From Novispirillum itersonii subsp. itersonii ATCC 12639 (GTDB taxonomy: Bacteria > Pseudomonadota > Alphaproteobacteria > Rhodospirillales > Rhodospirillaceae), in NCBI RefSeq assembly GCF_000381985.1, contig NZ_KB907343.1, forward strand, positions 1-64,000: 64,000 bases of DNA, given 5' to 3'. Positions 19,461-28,061 of the stretch are shown here, one piece after another; positions within the stretch are counted from its first letter, which is position 1; every line of letters starts with the position of its first letter. Under the pieces are notes generated by a model that saw only the letters and a program-made list of their open reading frames with translations, did no database searches and was not told where the DNA came from. The translations under genes and the position numbers were made by a program.

Positions 19461-19496
19461 GGTCCGCCCCCCTGCCCCCAGACGGGGGTGCGGACC
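19461..19496 (+). terminator. Hairpin between wrbA and the pirin gene
   Basis: GGTCCGC with adjoining C-run pairs with GGGG-T-GCGGACC. It lacks a U-tract, so it may stabilise the wrbA mRNA end or only partly terminate before pirin. Confidence 0.45.
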
Positions 19497-19589
19497 GTCA
19501 CCTTCTCCGCTCCCCCTGCCGCCGGACCGGACCCCTATAACCGCCCGGCGGATCAGACTCCCCACCCCTTTTTGACAGGAGAGGCCGCG

Positions 19590-20306
19590 ATGCTCGACCT
19601 TCGTCCGTTTGACTCCCTTGGGCGTTTTGAGATCGACTGGCTCTCCGCCCGCTATCACTTCAGCTTTGCCAACTACCACGATAGCAGTCGCATGGGCCTT
19701 GGGCCGTTGCGGGTCTGGAATGATGACACCGTCCGGGCCGGGGGCGGCTTTGATCCCCACCCGCACCGCGACATGGAAATCATCACCTACGTCCGCAACG
19801 GTGCGATCACCCACCGCGATAATCTCGGCAGCCATGGCCGGGTGCCGAAGGGCAGCATTCAGGTAATGAGCGCCGGAACCGGGATCGTCCATTCCGAGTT
19901 CAACCTCGACCCCGACGACATGACCCTGTTCCAGATCTGGATTCATCCCAACCGCCGTGGCCTGACTCCGCGTTGGGAGATGCGCGACTTTCCGACCGAA
20001 CCGGGCACCCTGCATACGCTGGCCTCTGGACGGGATGCCGATATTGCAGCCGGGGCCATCCCGATCGCGCAGGATGCTGCCGTTCTTGGTGGGGTGCTGC
20101 CGAAAGGGGCGTCGTGGGTGACGCCGCTGCATGGCCGCGGGGCTTATCTGGTTCCGACCTTCGGCAGCCTGATAGCAGAAGCCGGGAGCAAAACCGTCAC
20201 CGTCAACGCCCGCGACGGCCTGCTGGTGCAGGGCGAAGCCGGTCTGACCCTAACCGCGCAGGAAGACACCGAAGTCACCCTTGTTGACGTTGCTCTTCCG
20301 GAATAA
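19590..20306 (+). CDS. Pirin family protein (probable quercetinase-like cupin)
   Basis: The start is the ATG at 19590 with AGGAGAG upstream, giving 238 residues. The N-terminal cupin carries the conserved pirin metal ligands: HPH with His57 and His59, His101 and Glu103 (GTGIVHSEFN). The PHRDMEI motif is also present. Some bacterial pirins oxidise quercetin and others modulate enzymes, so the exact role is open. It is probably co-regulated with wrbA. Confidence 0.93.
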   Translation: MLDLRPFDSLGRFEIDWLSARYHFSFANYHDSSRMGLGPLRVWNDDTVRAGGGFDPHPHRDMEIITYVRNGAITHRDNLGSHGRVPKGSIQVMSAGTGIVHSEFNLDPDDMTLFQIWIHPNRRGLTPRWEMRDFPTEPGTLHTLASGRDADIAAGAIPIAQDAAVLGGVLPKGASWVTPLHGRGAYLVPTFGSLIAEAGSKTVTVNARDGLLVQGEAGLTLTAQEDTEVTLVDVALPE

Positions 20307-20323
20307 TCAATCCCGGACTCCCT

Positions 20324-20364
20324 GTAAAAACGTCGGGCGCGGCGGGTTCTCCCCACCGCGCCCG
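20324..20364 (-). terminator. Terminator between nadC and the pirin gene
   Basis: TCGGGCGCGG and CCGCGCCCGA form a 10-bp stem. On the minus strand it is followed by CGTTTTTA, ending nadC. It may also serve the convergent pirin transcript. Confidence 0.88.
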
Positions 20365-20384
20365 ATGTCTGTTTCAGGGTATCC

Positions 20385-21239
20385 TTACAGACTGGTGAAA
20401 TCCAGCCCGACATCCAGCGTTTTAGCGCTGTGGGTGAGGAAACCGAGAGAAATCAGGTCAACTCCGGTGGCCGCCACCTCGTTGACGTTATCCGGGGTGA
20501 TACCGCCGGAGGCTTCGGTGGTCAGCCGCCCGGCCACCATCGCGACCGCCTGCCGCAGTACCGGCGGCGGCATGTTGTCCAGCAGCACCGCATCGGCCCC
20601 GTTGTCCAGTGCCAGCAGCTCCGCCAGCTGTTCCAGCGTATCGACCTCGACCTCAACCTTGACCATATGGCCAAGGCGGTCGCGCACCCGGCGCACCGCT
20701 TCGGTGATCGAGCCGGCCACACCGATGTGATTGTCCTTGATCAGCACGCCGTCATCCAGACCGAACCGGTGATTGGTGCCGCCACCGACACGGACCGCCC
20801 ACTTCTCCAGAATCCGCAGTCCCGGCGTGGTCTTACGGGTGCAGGCGATCCGCGTTCCATGCGGAGCGGCCTGATCAACGCAATGCCGGGTCAGGGTGGC
20901 AATACCGGACAGACGGCCCATCAGGTTCAGGGCAACCCGCTCGCCGGTCAGAATCCCACGGGCCGGGCCGGACACCTCAGCCACCACCGTACCGGCGGTG
21001 ATGGTGTCGCCGTCTCTGGCGTGCAGGGTCACCTCCACCGCCGGATCAACCAGCGCGAACACCCGGCGCGCCAGTTCCAGCCCACAGACAACACCAGCCT
21101 GACGGAAGGTGAAGGAACAGCGGGCGGTCAGTCCGTCGGGGGCAATGGCGTCGGTGGTGATATCCCCGGCGCGACCCAGATCTTCCCGCAGGAAGCCTTC
21201 AAGCAGCGGGTCGATGATCAGGGCGTGCGGCATGCTCAT
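20385..21239 (-). CDS. nadC: Nicotinate-nucleotide pyrophosphorylase (quinolinate phosphoribosyltransferase)
   Basis: NadC joins quinolinate and PRPP to give nicotinate mononucleotide. The 284-residue sequence shows EDLGRAGDITTDA, the substrate-binding stretch ACTRKTTPGLR and LIKDNHI, and the C-terminal TEASGGI motif. It is third in the nadA-nadB-nadC operon, 70 bases after nadB. Confidence 0.97.
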   Translation of the reverse strand: MSMPHALIIDPLLEGFLREDLGRAGDITTDAIAPDGLTARCSFTFRQAGVVCGLELARRVFALVDPAVEVTLHARDGDTITAGTVVAEVSGPARGILTGERVALNLMGRLSGIATLTRHCVDQAAPHGTRIACTRKTTPGLRILEKWAVRVGGGTNHRFGLDDGVLIKDNHIGVAGSITEAVRRVRDRLGHMVKVEVEVDTLEQLAELLALDNGADAVLLDNMPPPVLRQAVAMVAGRLTTEASGGITPDNVNEVAATGVDLISLGFLTHSAKTLDVGLDFTSL

Positions 21240-21309
21240 TTGTCAGGAGTCTCCTGAAAAGAATGGGATACGGAAACCGTATCACGGAAGGCAGATCACG
21301 GAAGATGGA

Positions 21310-22893
21310 TCAGGTGGCAACCACAGCCAGCGCTGCAGACTGCCCATCCTCACCCAACCGCTGGGTCATGCGCCGGGCGAGGGCCGGATTGACCTCGGGA
21401 TAATCGCGCCGCCAGTGGGCCCCACGGCTCTCGCGGCGGCGCAGGGCTGCATCGGTCACCAGACCGGCAATGGTCAGCAGGTTGCGGGCCTCCACCGCCT
21501 GACGGATCTCCGCCTGACTGGCATCCATTGGCAGCGGCTGCAACGGCACGGCGGCAATCTGCGCCGCGACGGCCGAGAGACCGGCTGCATCGCGGACCAG
21601 ACCCACCTGCTGACTCATTCCCGCCCGCACGGCCTGCACCGGCCCGGCGTCCACACGGGACAGCACCGGCACCGGAGTCGACAGATCCACCGCCGTCACC
21701 GCCTGCGGACGGGACAGGGTCGCCCGCAGATCCGCCGCCACCTGCCGGGCAAACACCAACCCTTCGAGCAGGGAATTCGACGCCAGACGGTTGGCCCCAT
21801 GCACCCCGGTGCAGGCAACCTCACCACAGGCCCACAGCCCGGACCGGCTGGTGCGCCCACGCGGGTCGGTGACGACCCCGCCCATGGCATAATGGGCAGC
21901 GGGGGTGACCGGCACAGGATCGGTCAGCGGGTCCAGTCCGGCAGCGGCACAGACCTCCATCACCTGCGGGAAACCGGAAACACCTTTGGCCTTCAGGGCC
22001 GGGCGCAGATCAAGACGAACCGCCTCCCCTGCCGCAATCCGCTGTCCGACGGCACGGGCCACCACATCACGGGGGGCCAGATCCGCCAGCGGATGCTCAG
22101 CGGCCATAAAAGCGCCTCCGGCAGCATCCAGCAGCACCGCCCCGGCCCCGCGCAGGGCTTCAGTCAGCAGCGGCAGCCGGGCCCCGGAGCCATCGGACAC
22201 CGCCAGCGCGGTCGGGTGAAACTGCATGAACTCCAGATCGGCCAGCATCGCCCCGGCCCGGGCGGCCATCACCAGCCCGTCGCCGGTGTTTTCCGCCGGA
22301 TTGGTGGTATCGCGCCACACCATGCCCCAGCCGCCACTGGCCAGCACCACAGCCCGGGCAGCCAGAACCTGCCAGCCAGCCGGGCCATGAACCTGCACCC
22401 CGGCAATGCGGCCATCGGCTTCCACCAGATCAACCGCCAGCGTATCGGTCATCACGGTGATGTGGTCGGCAGCCTGCACCGCCGCCGCCAGCCAGTCCGC
22501 CACCACCCGTCCGGTGCGGTCGCCCTGGGCATGGATGATCCGGTCAACCGAATGGGCCGCCTCACGCCCCAGCAGCGGCGCCCCGGTGCCGTCCCGGTCA
22601 AAGGGCAGCCCCCGGTCGATCAGATCGCGCACCGCCACCGCCCCCTGACGGGTCAGCAGCGACGTCACCACCGGATCTGTCAGCCCGGCCCCGGCAGCCA
22701 CCGTATCGGCCAGATGCATTTCCGGCGAGTCGCCTGCCCCCAGCGCCGCGGCAATGCCGCCCTGCGCCCAAGGGGTAGAGCCCGAGGCCAGCGCCCCGGT
22801 CTTGGTCACCAGAACCACCGGCAGCGGCGCCAGCGCCAGCGCCGCACTCAGTCCGGCCACACCGGACCCTATCACCACCACGGGAGCAGACAT
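21310..22893 (-). CDS. nadB: L-aspartate oxidase
   Basis: This FAD enzyme oxidises aspartate to iminoaspartate, the substrate of NadA. The start is the ATG at 22893 behind AGGAGG, giving 527 residues. The open frame extends 195 bases further into the nadA end. The Rossmann motif VIGSGVAGLSAAL is at the N-terminus. STPWAQGGIAAAL, HPLADLAPRDVVARA and YAMGGVVTD follow, and the helical domain contains SRGAHWRRDYP. Confidence 0.97.
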   Translation of the reverse strand: MSAPVVVIGSGVAGLSAALALAPLPVVLVTKTGALASGSTPWAQGGIAAALGAGDSPEMHLADTVAAGAGLTDPVVTSLLTRQGAVAVRDLIDRGLPFDRDGTGAPLLGREAAHSVDRIIHAQGDRTGRVVADWLAAAVQAADHITVMTDTLAVDLVEADGRIAGVQVHGPAGWQVLAARAVVLASGGWGMVWRDTTNPAENTGDGLVMAARAGAMLADLEFMQFHPTALAVSDGSGARLPLLTEALRGAGAVLLDAAGGAFMAAEHPLADLAPRDVVARAVGQRIAAGEAVRLDLRPALKAKGVSGFPQVMEVCAAAGLDPLTDPVPVTPAAHYAMGGVVTDPRGRTSRSGLWACGEVACTGVHGANRLASNSLLEGLVFARQVAADLRATLSRPQAVTAVDLSTPVPVLSRVDAGPVQAVRAGMSQQVGLVRDAAGLSAVAAQIAAVPLQPLPMDASQAEIRQAVEARNLLTIAGLVTDAALRRRESRGAHWRRDYPEVNPALARRMTQRLGEDGQSAALAVVAT

Positions 22894-22949
22894 CTGCGCC
22901 TCCTGCCGTCTTACAATGACGGCGTGTTGTGTTATCTCTTCAGAGCTTG

Positions 22950-23948
22950 TCAGCGGCCGACCGACAGCATCCGCTCCACGCTGGCGCGGGACCGTTCGAT
23001 CAGATGAGCGGGCACTTCGACGCGGGGCTCCAGCGTCCGCAGGCTGGCGGCGATGTTCTCCAGCGTGATCCGCTTCATGTGCGGGCACATGTGACAGCTA
23101 CGCACGAACTCCACCGCCGGATTGGCCGCGATCAGGTTATCCCCCATCGAGCATTCGGTGATCAGCAGCACCCGGGCCGGTTTTTCCTTGGCAACGAAAT
23201 CAGCCATCTGTGCGGTGGACCCGGCAAAGTCGGCGGCCCCGATCACTTCCGACGGACATTCCGGGTGGGCAATGACCGTGATGTCACCATCGTAGTCAGC
23301 ACGGATCGAGTTGATATCACTGGCAGAATACTGCTCATGCACTTCACAGGCGCCATCGAAGGGAATGATGTTCACCTTGGTCTGCGACTGCACATAGGCC
23401 GCCAGATATTTATCGGGCAGGAACAGTACACTGTCGCTGCCGGTTTCAGCGGCAATCGCCTCAACGATCTTCACTGCGTTGCCCGAGGTACAGCAGATGT
23501 CAGCCTCAGCCTTCACTTCTGCCGAGGTGTTGACATACACACAGACCGGCACACCGGGGTGTCTGGCCCGCAGCGCCCGCACATCGACGGCGGTGATCGA
23601 GTCGGCCAGCGAACAGCCCGCGCGCATGTCGGGCATCAGCACCACTTTATGCGGGTTCAGAACCTTGGCGGTTTCCGCCATGAAGTGGACACCGGCCATG
23701 ACAATCACGTCGGCTTCGGTGCCGACGGCTTTCTGGGCCAGCGCCAGCGAGTCGCCAACGATATCGGCAACACCGTGGAAGATTTCCGGCTTCATATAGT
23801 TATGGGCCAGAATCACCGCATTCCGCTCGGCCTTCAGGCGGTGAATTTCTTCCACCACCGGCACAATCAGCTTCCATTCCACCGGGGTCAGGCTGTCACG
23901 CATACGGCCATAGATGGCATCGAGATCAAGACGGGGCTGAACGGTCAT
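22950..23948 (-). CDS. nadA: Quinolinate synthase A
   Basis: NadA condenses iminoaspartate with dihydroxyacetone phosphate to quinolinate, using a [4Fe-4S] cluster. The start is the ATG at 23948 (332 residues). An upstream extension to 24086 would cross the operator region and is not used. Conserved blocks are ILAHNYMKPEI, MPDMRAGCSLADS, CCTSGNAVKI, IAHPECP and CHMCPHMKR, which hold the cluster cysteines. It is first in the nadABC operon. Confidence 0.97.
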   Translation of the reverse strand: MTVQPRLDLDAIYGRMRDSLTPVEWKLIVPVVEEIHRLKAERNAVILAHNYMKPEIFHGVADIVGDSLALAQKAVGTEADVIVMAGVHFMAETAKVLNPHKVVLMPDMRAGCSLADSITAVDVRALRARHPGVPVCVYVNTSAEVKAEADICCTSGNAVKIVEAIAAETGSDSVLFLPDKYLAAYVQSQTKVNIIPFDGACEVHEQYSASDINSIRADYDGDITVIAHPECPSEVIGAADFAGSTAQMADFVAKEKPARVLLITECSMGDNLIAANPAVEFVRSCHMCPHMKRITLENIAASLRTLEPRVEVPAHLIERSRASVERMLSVGR

Positions 23949-24032
23949 AACGCTGCGGTCCCTTTCAGACCTTCCGACGCAGACAGACACAGGCGACGCC
24001 GGAATGACGAGATGGCGAATTATGCTTGTTTC

Positions 24033-24086
24033 GAGCACTCTATAAATGCTCACTTGGAGCATAAATTTAATGCTCTTATAGAGCAT
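24033..24086. promoter_or_regulatory. Repeated GAGCA/TGCTC operator at the nadABC promoter
   Basis: Five half-sites alternate in orientation: GAGCA at 24033, TGCTC at 24047, GAGCA at 24057, TGCTC at 24071 and GAGCA at 24081. This makes three overlapping inverted repeats with a strict 24-bp period (steps of 14 and 10). The array covers the -10 region of the best promoter and the start of the leader, as expected for a repressor. The Nudix-related regulator encoded at 51549-52631 is the candidate binder (inference). Confidence 0.8.
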
Positions 24087-24103
24087 AAAACGCAGAACTG
24101 CAA
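24075..24103 (-). promoter_or_regulatory. Predicted sigma-70 type promoter of nadABC
   Basis: On the minus strand TTGCAG (24103-24098) and TATAAG (24080-24075) are separated by 17 bases. The -10 lies inside the last GAGCA inverted repeat. Transcription would start about 120 bases before the nadA ATG. Confidence 0.6.
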
Positions 24104-24133
24104 CATTTCACGGAATGGGGTTTCTCTCCCCCC

Positions 24134-25540
24134 TCAGTCCCGGGTGGCGGCGGGCAGGCGCAGGGCAGCCCGCAGACCACCGAGATCCGGCGAACGGTCC
24201 AGCGTCAGGGACCCTCCGCTGGCCCGGGTCAGATCATCGACGATCGACAGACCGAGGCCACTGCCGGGCTTGCTCTCATCCAGCCGCATCCCGCGCCGCA
24301 GCACTTCGGCAATCCGGTCATCGGGGATCCCGGGGCCGTCATCCTCGACGGTCAGCAGCAGCATCCCGTTGTCTTCCCCGGCCCGGATCATCACGGTCCG
24401 CTTCGCCCACTTGCAGGCGTTATCGACCAGATTGCCAAGGATTTCTTCCAGCGTGTCCTGCTGCCCCCGGAAGGCGGGCGGATCATCGTCCAGATCCAGA
24501 TCGAAATGATGATCGTGCAGACGCTGCATCACCCGCAGCAGACGCTCCACCGACGGCACAACCGGGGTTGCCAGACTCCGCACTTCGCTGGCGGCCTGCG
24601 CCCGGGCCCGGGCAAGATGGTGATCGACATGGCGGCGCATGGCATCCACCTGCTGACGCAGCAGCATCGCCCCTTCGTGATCCCCGCGTTCTTCCAGCGC
24701 CTCGGCCTCATTGGCAATGATCGCCAGCGGAGTTTTCAGGGCGTGGGCAAGGTTCCCGGCCTGTGTCCGGGCAGTGTCAATCATCTGACTGTTGTGCACC
24801 AGCAGGGCGTTCAGGTCGTCAACCAGCGGCTGCACTTCCACCGGATACCGGCCTTCCAGCGTCGCCCGGTTGCCGCTGCGGATCTGCACCAGCGCCAGCC
24901 GCAGCCGCCGGAATGGCGTCAGCCCGAAAGTCACCTGCCCCCAGACCGCCAGCATGATCCCCAGTGCCAGCAGGCCGAGGGAAAAAGCAATGGTCTGGGT
25001 GAATCCGCCAAACAGGCGGCGCAAGCCGGACTCATCCCGCCCGACCAGCAGCCGGAACGGATAGGGAGCCTCAGGGATCGTGATCACCCGCTCCACCACC
25101 AGCAGGCGCTGGTTGCCGGGGCCGATGGCGCGGTGAATATGGATCAGCCCGTCATCACGGGTGGAGGGATTCTGGACCCGGATCACCTCATCCCACAGCG
25201 ACCGGGACCGCATCTCGATTCCCTGCGGGCTTTCGATCTGCCAGTACATCCCCGACAGTGGCCGCTGGAACAGCGGTTCCGGCACCAGAGACCGCAAGAC
25301 CGGGTCACCACCCGGGGTAATTTCCAGATTCGCGGCCATGTGGTCGAGGGCCAGCACAAGCCGGCCGACCATCTGCCGTTCGACATAGCTTTCAAACAGA
25401 GCCTGAAGACCAACCCCGGCCAATGCCAGTGCCACCACCACCCAGACGGCGGCACTGGCCAGCAGGCGGAGACGCAGGGACCGCCACACCTCAGGCCGGA
25501 TCCTGCGCGGTCTCGGTCCGGGATTCCATGCGATAGCCAA
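24134..25540 (-). CDS. PhoQ-like sensor histidine kinase
   Basis: The protein has up to 468 residues with two membrane segments (about 25-48 and 185-205) enclosing a periplasmic sensor. A HAMP-like region follows, then a PhoQ-type H-box NLAHALKTPLAII, an N-box LGNLVDNACKWA, and G-boxes DDGPGIPDD and GSGLGLSIV. All catalytic residues are present. The ATG at 25540 overlaps the response regulator by 50 bases. A GTG at 25489, two bases after the regulator stop, is an alternative start that removes 17 residues. It is third in a PepSY-regulator-kinase operon. Confidence 0.93.
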   Translation of the reverse strand: MAIAWNPGPRPRRIRPEVWRSLRLRLLASAAVWVVVALALAGVGLQALFESYVERQMVGRLVLALDHMAANLEITPGGDPVLRSLVPEPLFQRPLSGMYWQIESPQGIEMRSRSLWDEVIRVQNPSTRDDGLIHIHRAIGPGNQRLLVVERVITIPEAPYPFRLLVGRDESGLRRLFGGFTQTIAFSLGLLALGIMLAVWGQVTFGLTPFRRLRLALVQIRSGNRATLEGRYPVEVQPLVDDLNALLVHNSQMIDTARTQAGNLAHALKTPLAIIANEAEALEERGDHEGAMLLRQQVDAMRRHVDHHLARARAQAASEVRSLATPVVPSVERLLRVMQRLHDHHFDLDLDDDPPAFRGQQDTLEEILGNLVDNACKWAKRTVMIRAGEDNGMLLLTVEDDGPGIPDDRIAEVLRRGMRLDESKPGSGLGLSIVDDLTRASGGSLTLDRSPDLGGLRAALRLPAATRD

Positions 25541-26174
25541 GACCGCGCACGGTATGGATCACATCGACCCCCAGCTTACGGCGCAAGCGGCCGATAAACA
25601 CCTCGATGGTGTTGGAGTCGCGGTCAAAGTCCTGCGCATACAGATGTTCGGTCAGCTCGGTGCGGGACACCACCTTGCCCTGATGGTGCATCAGGTAGGC
25701 CAGCAGACGGTATTCGTGACTGGTCAGCGACAGCGGAATCCCGTCAACCGAAACACTGGAAGAGCGGGTATCGAGCCGAATCGGGCCGCAGACCAGTTCG
25801 CTGCTGGCATGACCGCTGGCCCGGCGGATCAGCGCCCGCACCCGGGCCAGCAGTTCTTCCATCCGGAACGGCTTGGCGAGGTAATCATCGGCCCCGGCAT
25901 CGATGCCATCAACCTTTTCCTGCCAGCTTGAGCGCGCGGTCAGAATCAGCACCGGCGTCGCCAGACCGGCAGCCCGCCAGCGCTTCAATACGGTCAGGCC
26001 ATCCAGTACCGGCAGCCCCAGATCCAGCACCACCACGTCATAGGGTTCGGTCTCGCCCATGTAGTGGCCATCTTCGCCATTCTCGGCGGTGTCCACCGCA
26101 TAACCCTGCGCAGTCAGGGCCCGGACCAGCTGGGCCAACAGGGTCTGTTCGTCTTCTATGACCAGTACACGCAT
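25491..26174 (-). CDS. OmpR/PhoP-family response regulator
   Basis: The 227-residue protein has an N-terminal receiver (VLVIEDEQ, phospho-acceptor Asp in VVVLDLGLP, then PVLILTA and the Lys in YLAKPF). The C-terminal winged helix ends RRKLGVDVIHTVRGLGYRME. It is the partner of the kinase encoded next. Its start overlaps the PepSY gene stop by one base (TAATG), indicating tight coupling. Confidence 0.96.
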   Translation of the reverse strand: MRVLVIEDEQTLLAQLVRALTAQGYAVDTAENGEDGHYMGETEPYDVVVLDLGLPVLDGLTVLKRWRAAGLATPVLILTARSSWQEKVDGIDAGADDYLAKPFRMEELLARVRALIRRASGHASSELVCGPIRLDTRSSSVSVDGIPLSLTSHEYRLLAYLMHHQGKVVSRTELTEHLYAQDFDRDSNTIEVFIGRLRRKLGVDVIHTVRGLGYRMESRTETAQDPA

Positions 26175-26752
26175 TATTCCGGGGTCCTGTCATCGGTCAC
26201 CGGATGGGTTTCCGGCGCGTCATCATCTTCATCATCCAGCCCGAACCACGACAGCACGCCAAACGGGCCGGACGGCTGCGGGGCCGCGCCGTTGCGCACG
26301 TCGCGGCGGCTGTCCTGCGCCCCCATCCAGCGTTCCTGCCGCTGCATCGGGGCCACTGCGGCAAGGACCTTGGGATCCCCCCGGTACCAGCGGGCCAGAT
26401 CATGCCCCCGGGCCTTGACCAGGGTCAGGGTGGTGGCATCGTACTTCAGCTTCAGGATGCTGCCGCTGGGGGTCAGCATTTTCAGTTCATAGACCCAACG
26501 GTCATCATCGTCATCAAGCTCCGCCTCCAGCATCTGGGCGTCAAAATCCTTCTCGGCCTTCACCAGCAGCTCCCGCAGCGGCACGGCCTTACCGGCCTGC
26601 ATGGCCCGGCGGGCCTGCTCATGATCCGGCGGGCGGACCGTTGACGGGCGGGACCGGTCATCGCCCCGCGCCGGATCATCGGGACAAAGCAATGTCCCGG
26701 TCACCGCGACCGCGCCAAGAGCGACAATGAGAGAAAGGGCGAAGCGTTTCAT
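26174..26752 (-). CDS. Exported PepSY-domain protein
   Basis: The 192-residue precursor has a signal peptide (MKRFALSLIVALGAVAVTG). A PepSY unit at about 55-115 has the characteristic VYELKMLTPSGSILKLKYDATT strand pattern. The C-terminal tail is acidic (DDEDDD). PepSY proteins are thought to bind peptides or inhibit proteases in the periplasm. As the first gene of a PhoPQ-like operon it may modulate the sensor kinase or respond to the same envelope signal. This is inferred from gene order. Confidence 0.87.
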   Translation of the reverse strand: MKRFALSLIVALGAVAVTGTLLCPDDPARGDDRSRPSTVRPPDHEQARRAMQAGKAVPLRELLVKAEKDFDAQMLEAELDDDDDRWVYELKMLTPSGSILKLKYDATTLTLVKARGHDLARWYRGDPKVLAAVAPMQRQERWMGAQDSRRDVRNGAAPQPSGPFGVLSWFGLDDEDDDAPETHPVTDDRTPE

Positions 26753-26891
26753 ACCGGAAAGACTAGCACTGACACCTGAATGCGTGCTGAACTGAAAATC
26801 AGACCGTCACTGTGCCGATGTTCGCCTCTGTCCGCAACCTTTGCCGGATCCGGCGGCAGGAAGACGGCAAACGGGGGGATATGCTGCAACC

Positions 26892-27560
26892 ATGAACGAC
26901 GCCAGAATCGAAGTCTGCGTCTTTGACGCCTATGGCACGCTGTTTGACGTTCATTCTGCGGTCCGACGGGCCGGGTCGGCCCTCGGCTCCCGCGCCGGGG
27001 CCATCTCGGCCCTGTGGCGCAGCAAACAGCTGGAATATACATGGGTGCGCAGCCTGATGCACCGCTACGCCGATTTCTGGAGCTGTACGGAAGAAGCGCT
27101 GGATCACGCCCTGACCGTTTACGGCGGAGCTGATCCCACCATACGGAATGCCCTGCTGAATGCCTACCGGACGCTGGATGCCTATGCCGACGTCCGCCCG
27201 GCGCTGGAGCGGCTGCGGGACCGGGGCAAGCGGCTGGCCGTGCTGTCGAACGGCACGCCGGAGATGCTGAAACAGGCGGTCGAGGCCGCCGGGCTGGCTG
27301 ATTTCGGGATGCTGCTGCTGTCCGTGGACGGACTGCGGGTGTTTAAGCCCGACCCCCGGGTCTATGCGCTGGCTGGTGATGCTCTTGGCATTTCCCCGCA
27401 GGCAATCAGCTTCCAGAGTGCCAACGCCTGGGATGTCGCCGGGGCAACGGCTGCCGGATTGCACGGGGTATGGATCAACCGGATCGGCGCAGCCCCGGAA
27501 TACGGGGGGGCAACCAAGATGCTGCCCTCTCTGGCCGGGCTGCCGGAGCTGGTCAGATAA
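26892..27560 (+). CDS. L-2-haloacid dehalogenase (type II, HAD superfamily)
   Basis: The start is the ATG at 26892 (222 residues). HAD motif I is DAYGTLFD with the nucleophilic Asp, motif II is LSNGTPEM, the lysine lies in VFKPDPRVY, and the region FQSANAWDVAGATAAG carries the acidic motif. The spacing and the S-x-N-x-W-D block match haloacid dehalogenase type II rather than a generic phosphatase. The natural substrate is unknown. It is divergent from the PepSY operon and convergent with rlmH. Confidence 0.92.
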   Translation: MNDARIEVCVFDAYGTLFDVHSAVRRAGSALGSRAGAISALWRSKQLEYTWVRSLMHRYADFWSCTEEALDHALTVYGGADPTIRNALLNAYRTLDAYADVRPALERLRDRGKRLAVLSNGTPEMLKQAVEAAGLADFGMLLLSVDGLRVFKPDPRVYALAGDALGISPQAISFQSANAWDVAGATAAGLHGVWINRIGAAPEYGGATKMLPSLAGLPELVR

Positions 27561-27590
27561 TATGCCTGCCGGTCAGCAGGGCACGGGGCA

Positions 27591-28049
27591 TCAGTCCCGG
27601 TGATAGGGGTGACCGTCGAGAATACACTGGGCCCGGTACAGCTGCTCTGCCAGCAACCCACGCACCAGCATATGCGGCCAGGTCATCACCCCGAAGCTCA
27701 ACAGCAGATCGGCCCGCTGCCGCACGGCGTCGGAATGACCGTCAGCCCCGCCGATCAGAAAGGCGACACAGGGCACCGCCTCATCCCGCCAGCGGCCGAG
27801 TCGGTCAGCAAAGGTCCGGCTGTCCAGTGCCTTGCCGCGTTCATCCAGAGCCACCACCCGAGCCCCGGCAGGGACGCAACCCAGCAGCAGCTCCCCCTCC
27901 CGCGTCATCCGCTCGGCGACGGGCAGGGGGCGCTTTTCCTCGACCTCACGGACCGTCAGGCCCCCGCGCAGCCGCCCGGCATAATGCTCGAACAGACTGC
28001 GCTCCGGCCCGGCCTTCGACCGGCCAACAGCGGCAAGAAGAGACTGCAT
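27591..28049 (-). CDS. rlmH: 23S rRNA (pseudouridine1915-N3)-methyltransferase RlmH
   Basis: RlmH methylates pseudouridine 1915 in helix 69 of 23S rRNA. The 152-residue SPOUT protein reads VGRSKAGPERSLFEHYAGRL at the N-terminus, then VALDERGKALDS. The SAM-binding knot is FLIGGADGHS, and the C-terminus LLAEQLYRAQCILDGHPYHR is diagnostic. It is last in the rplU-to-rlmH operon. Confidence 0.97.
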   Translation of the reverse strand: MQSLLAAVGRSKAGPERSLFEHYAGRLRGGLTVREVEEKRPLPVAERMTREGELLLGCVPAGARVVALDERGKALDSRTFADRLGRWRDEAVPCVAFLIGGADGHSDAVRQRADLLLSFGVMTWPHMLVRGLLAEQLYRAQCILDGHPYHRD

Positions 28050-28061
28050 CCCAGGTCTGAA

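Noticed and set aside
21109-23007. Long plus-strand frame opposite nadB
   Set aside because: Rich in His, Arg, Gln and Pro, as expected of antisense reading of GC-rich coding DNA. nadB is unambiguous.
22929-24509. Plus-strand frame of 526 codons opposite nadA and the nadA promoter
   Set aside because: Shadow of nadA and of the kinase gene end. It crosses the operator array, which makes no sense as coding sequence.
24134-25540. Functional problem from the 50-base overlap of kinase and regulator genes
   Set aside because: A GTG at 25489 gives a normal non-overlapping start, so the long overlap is not needed.
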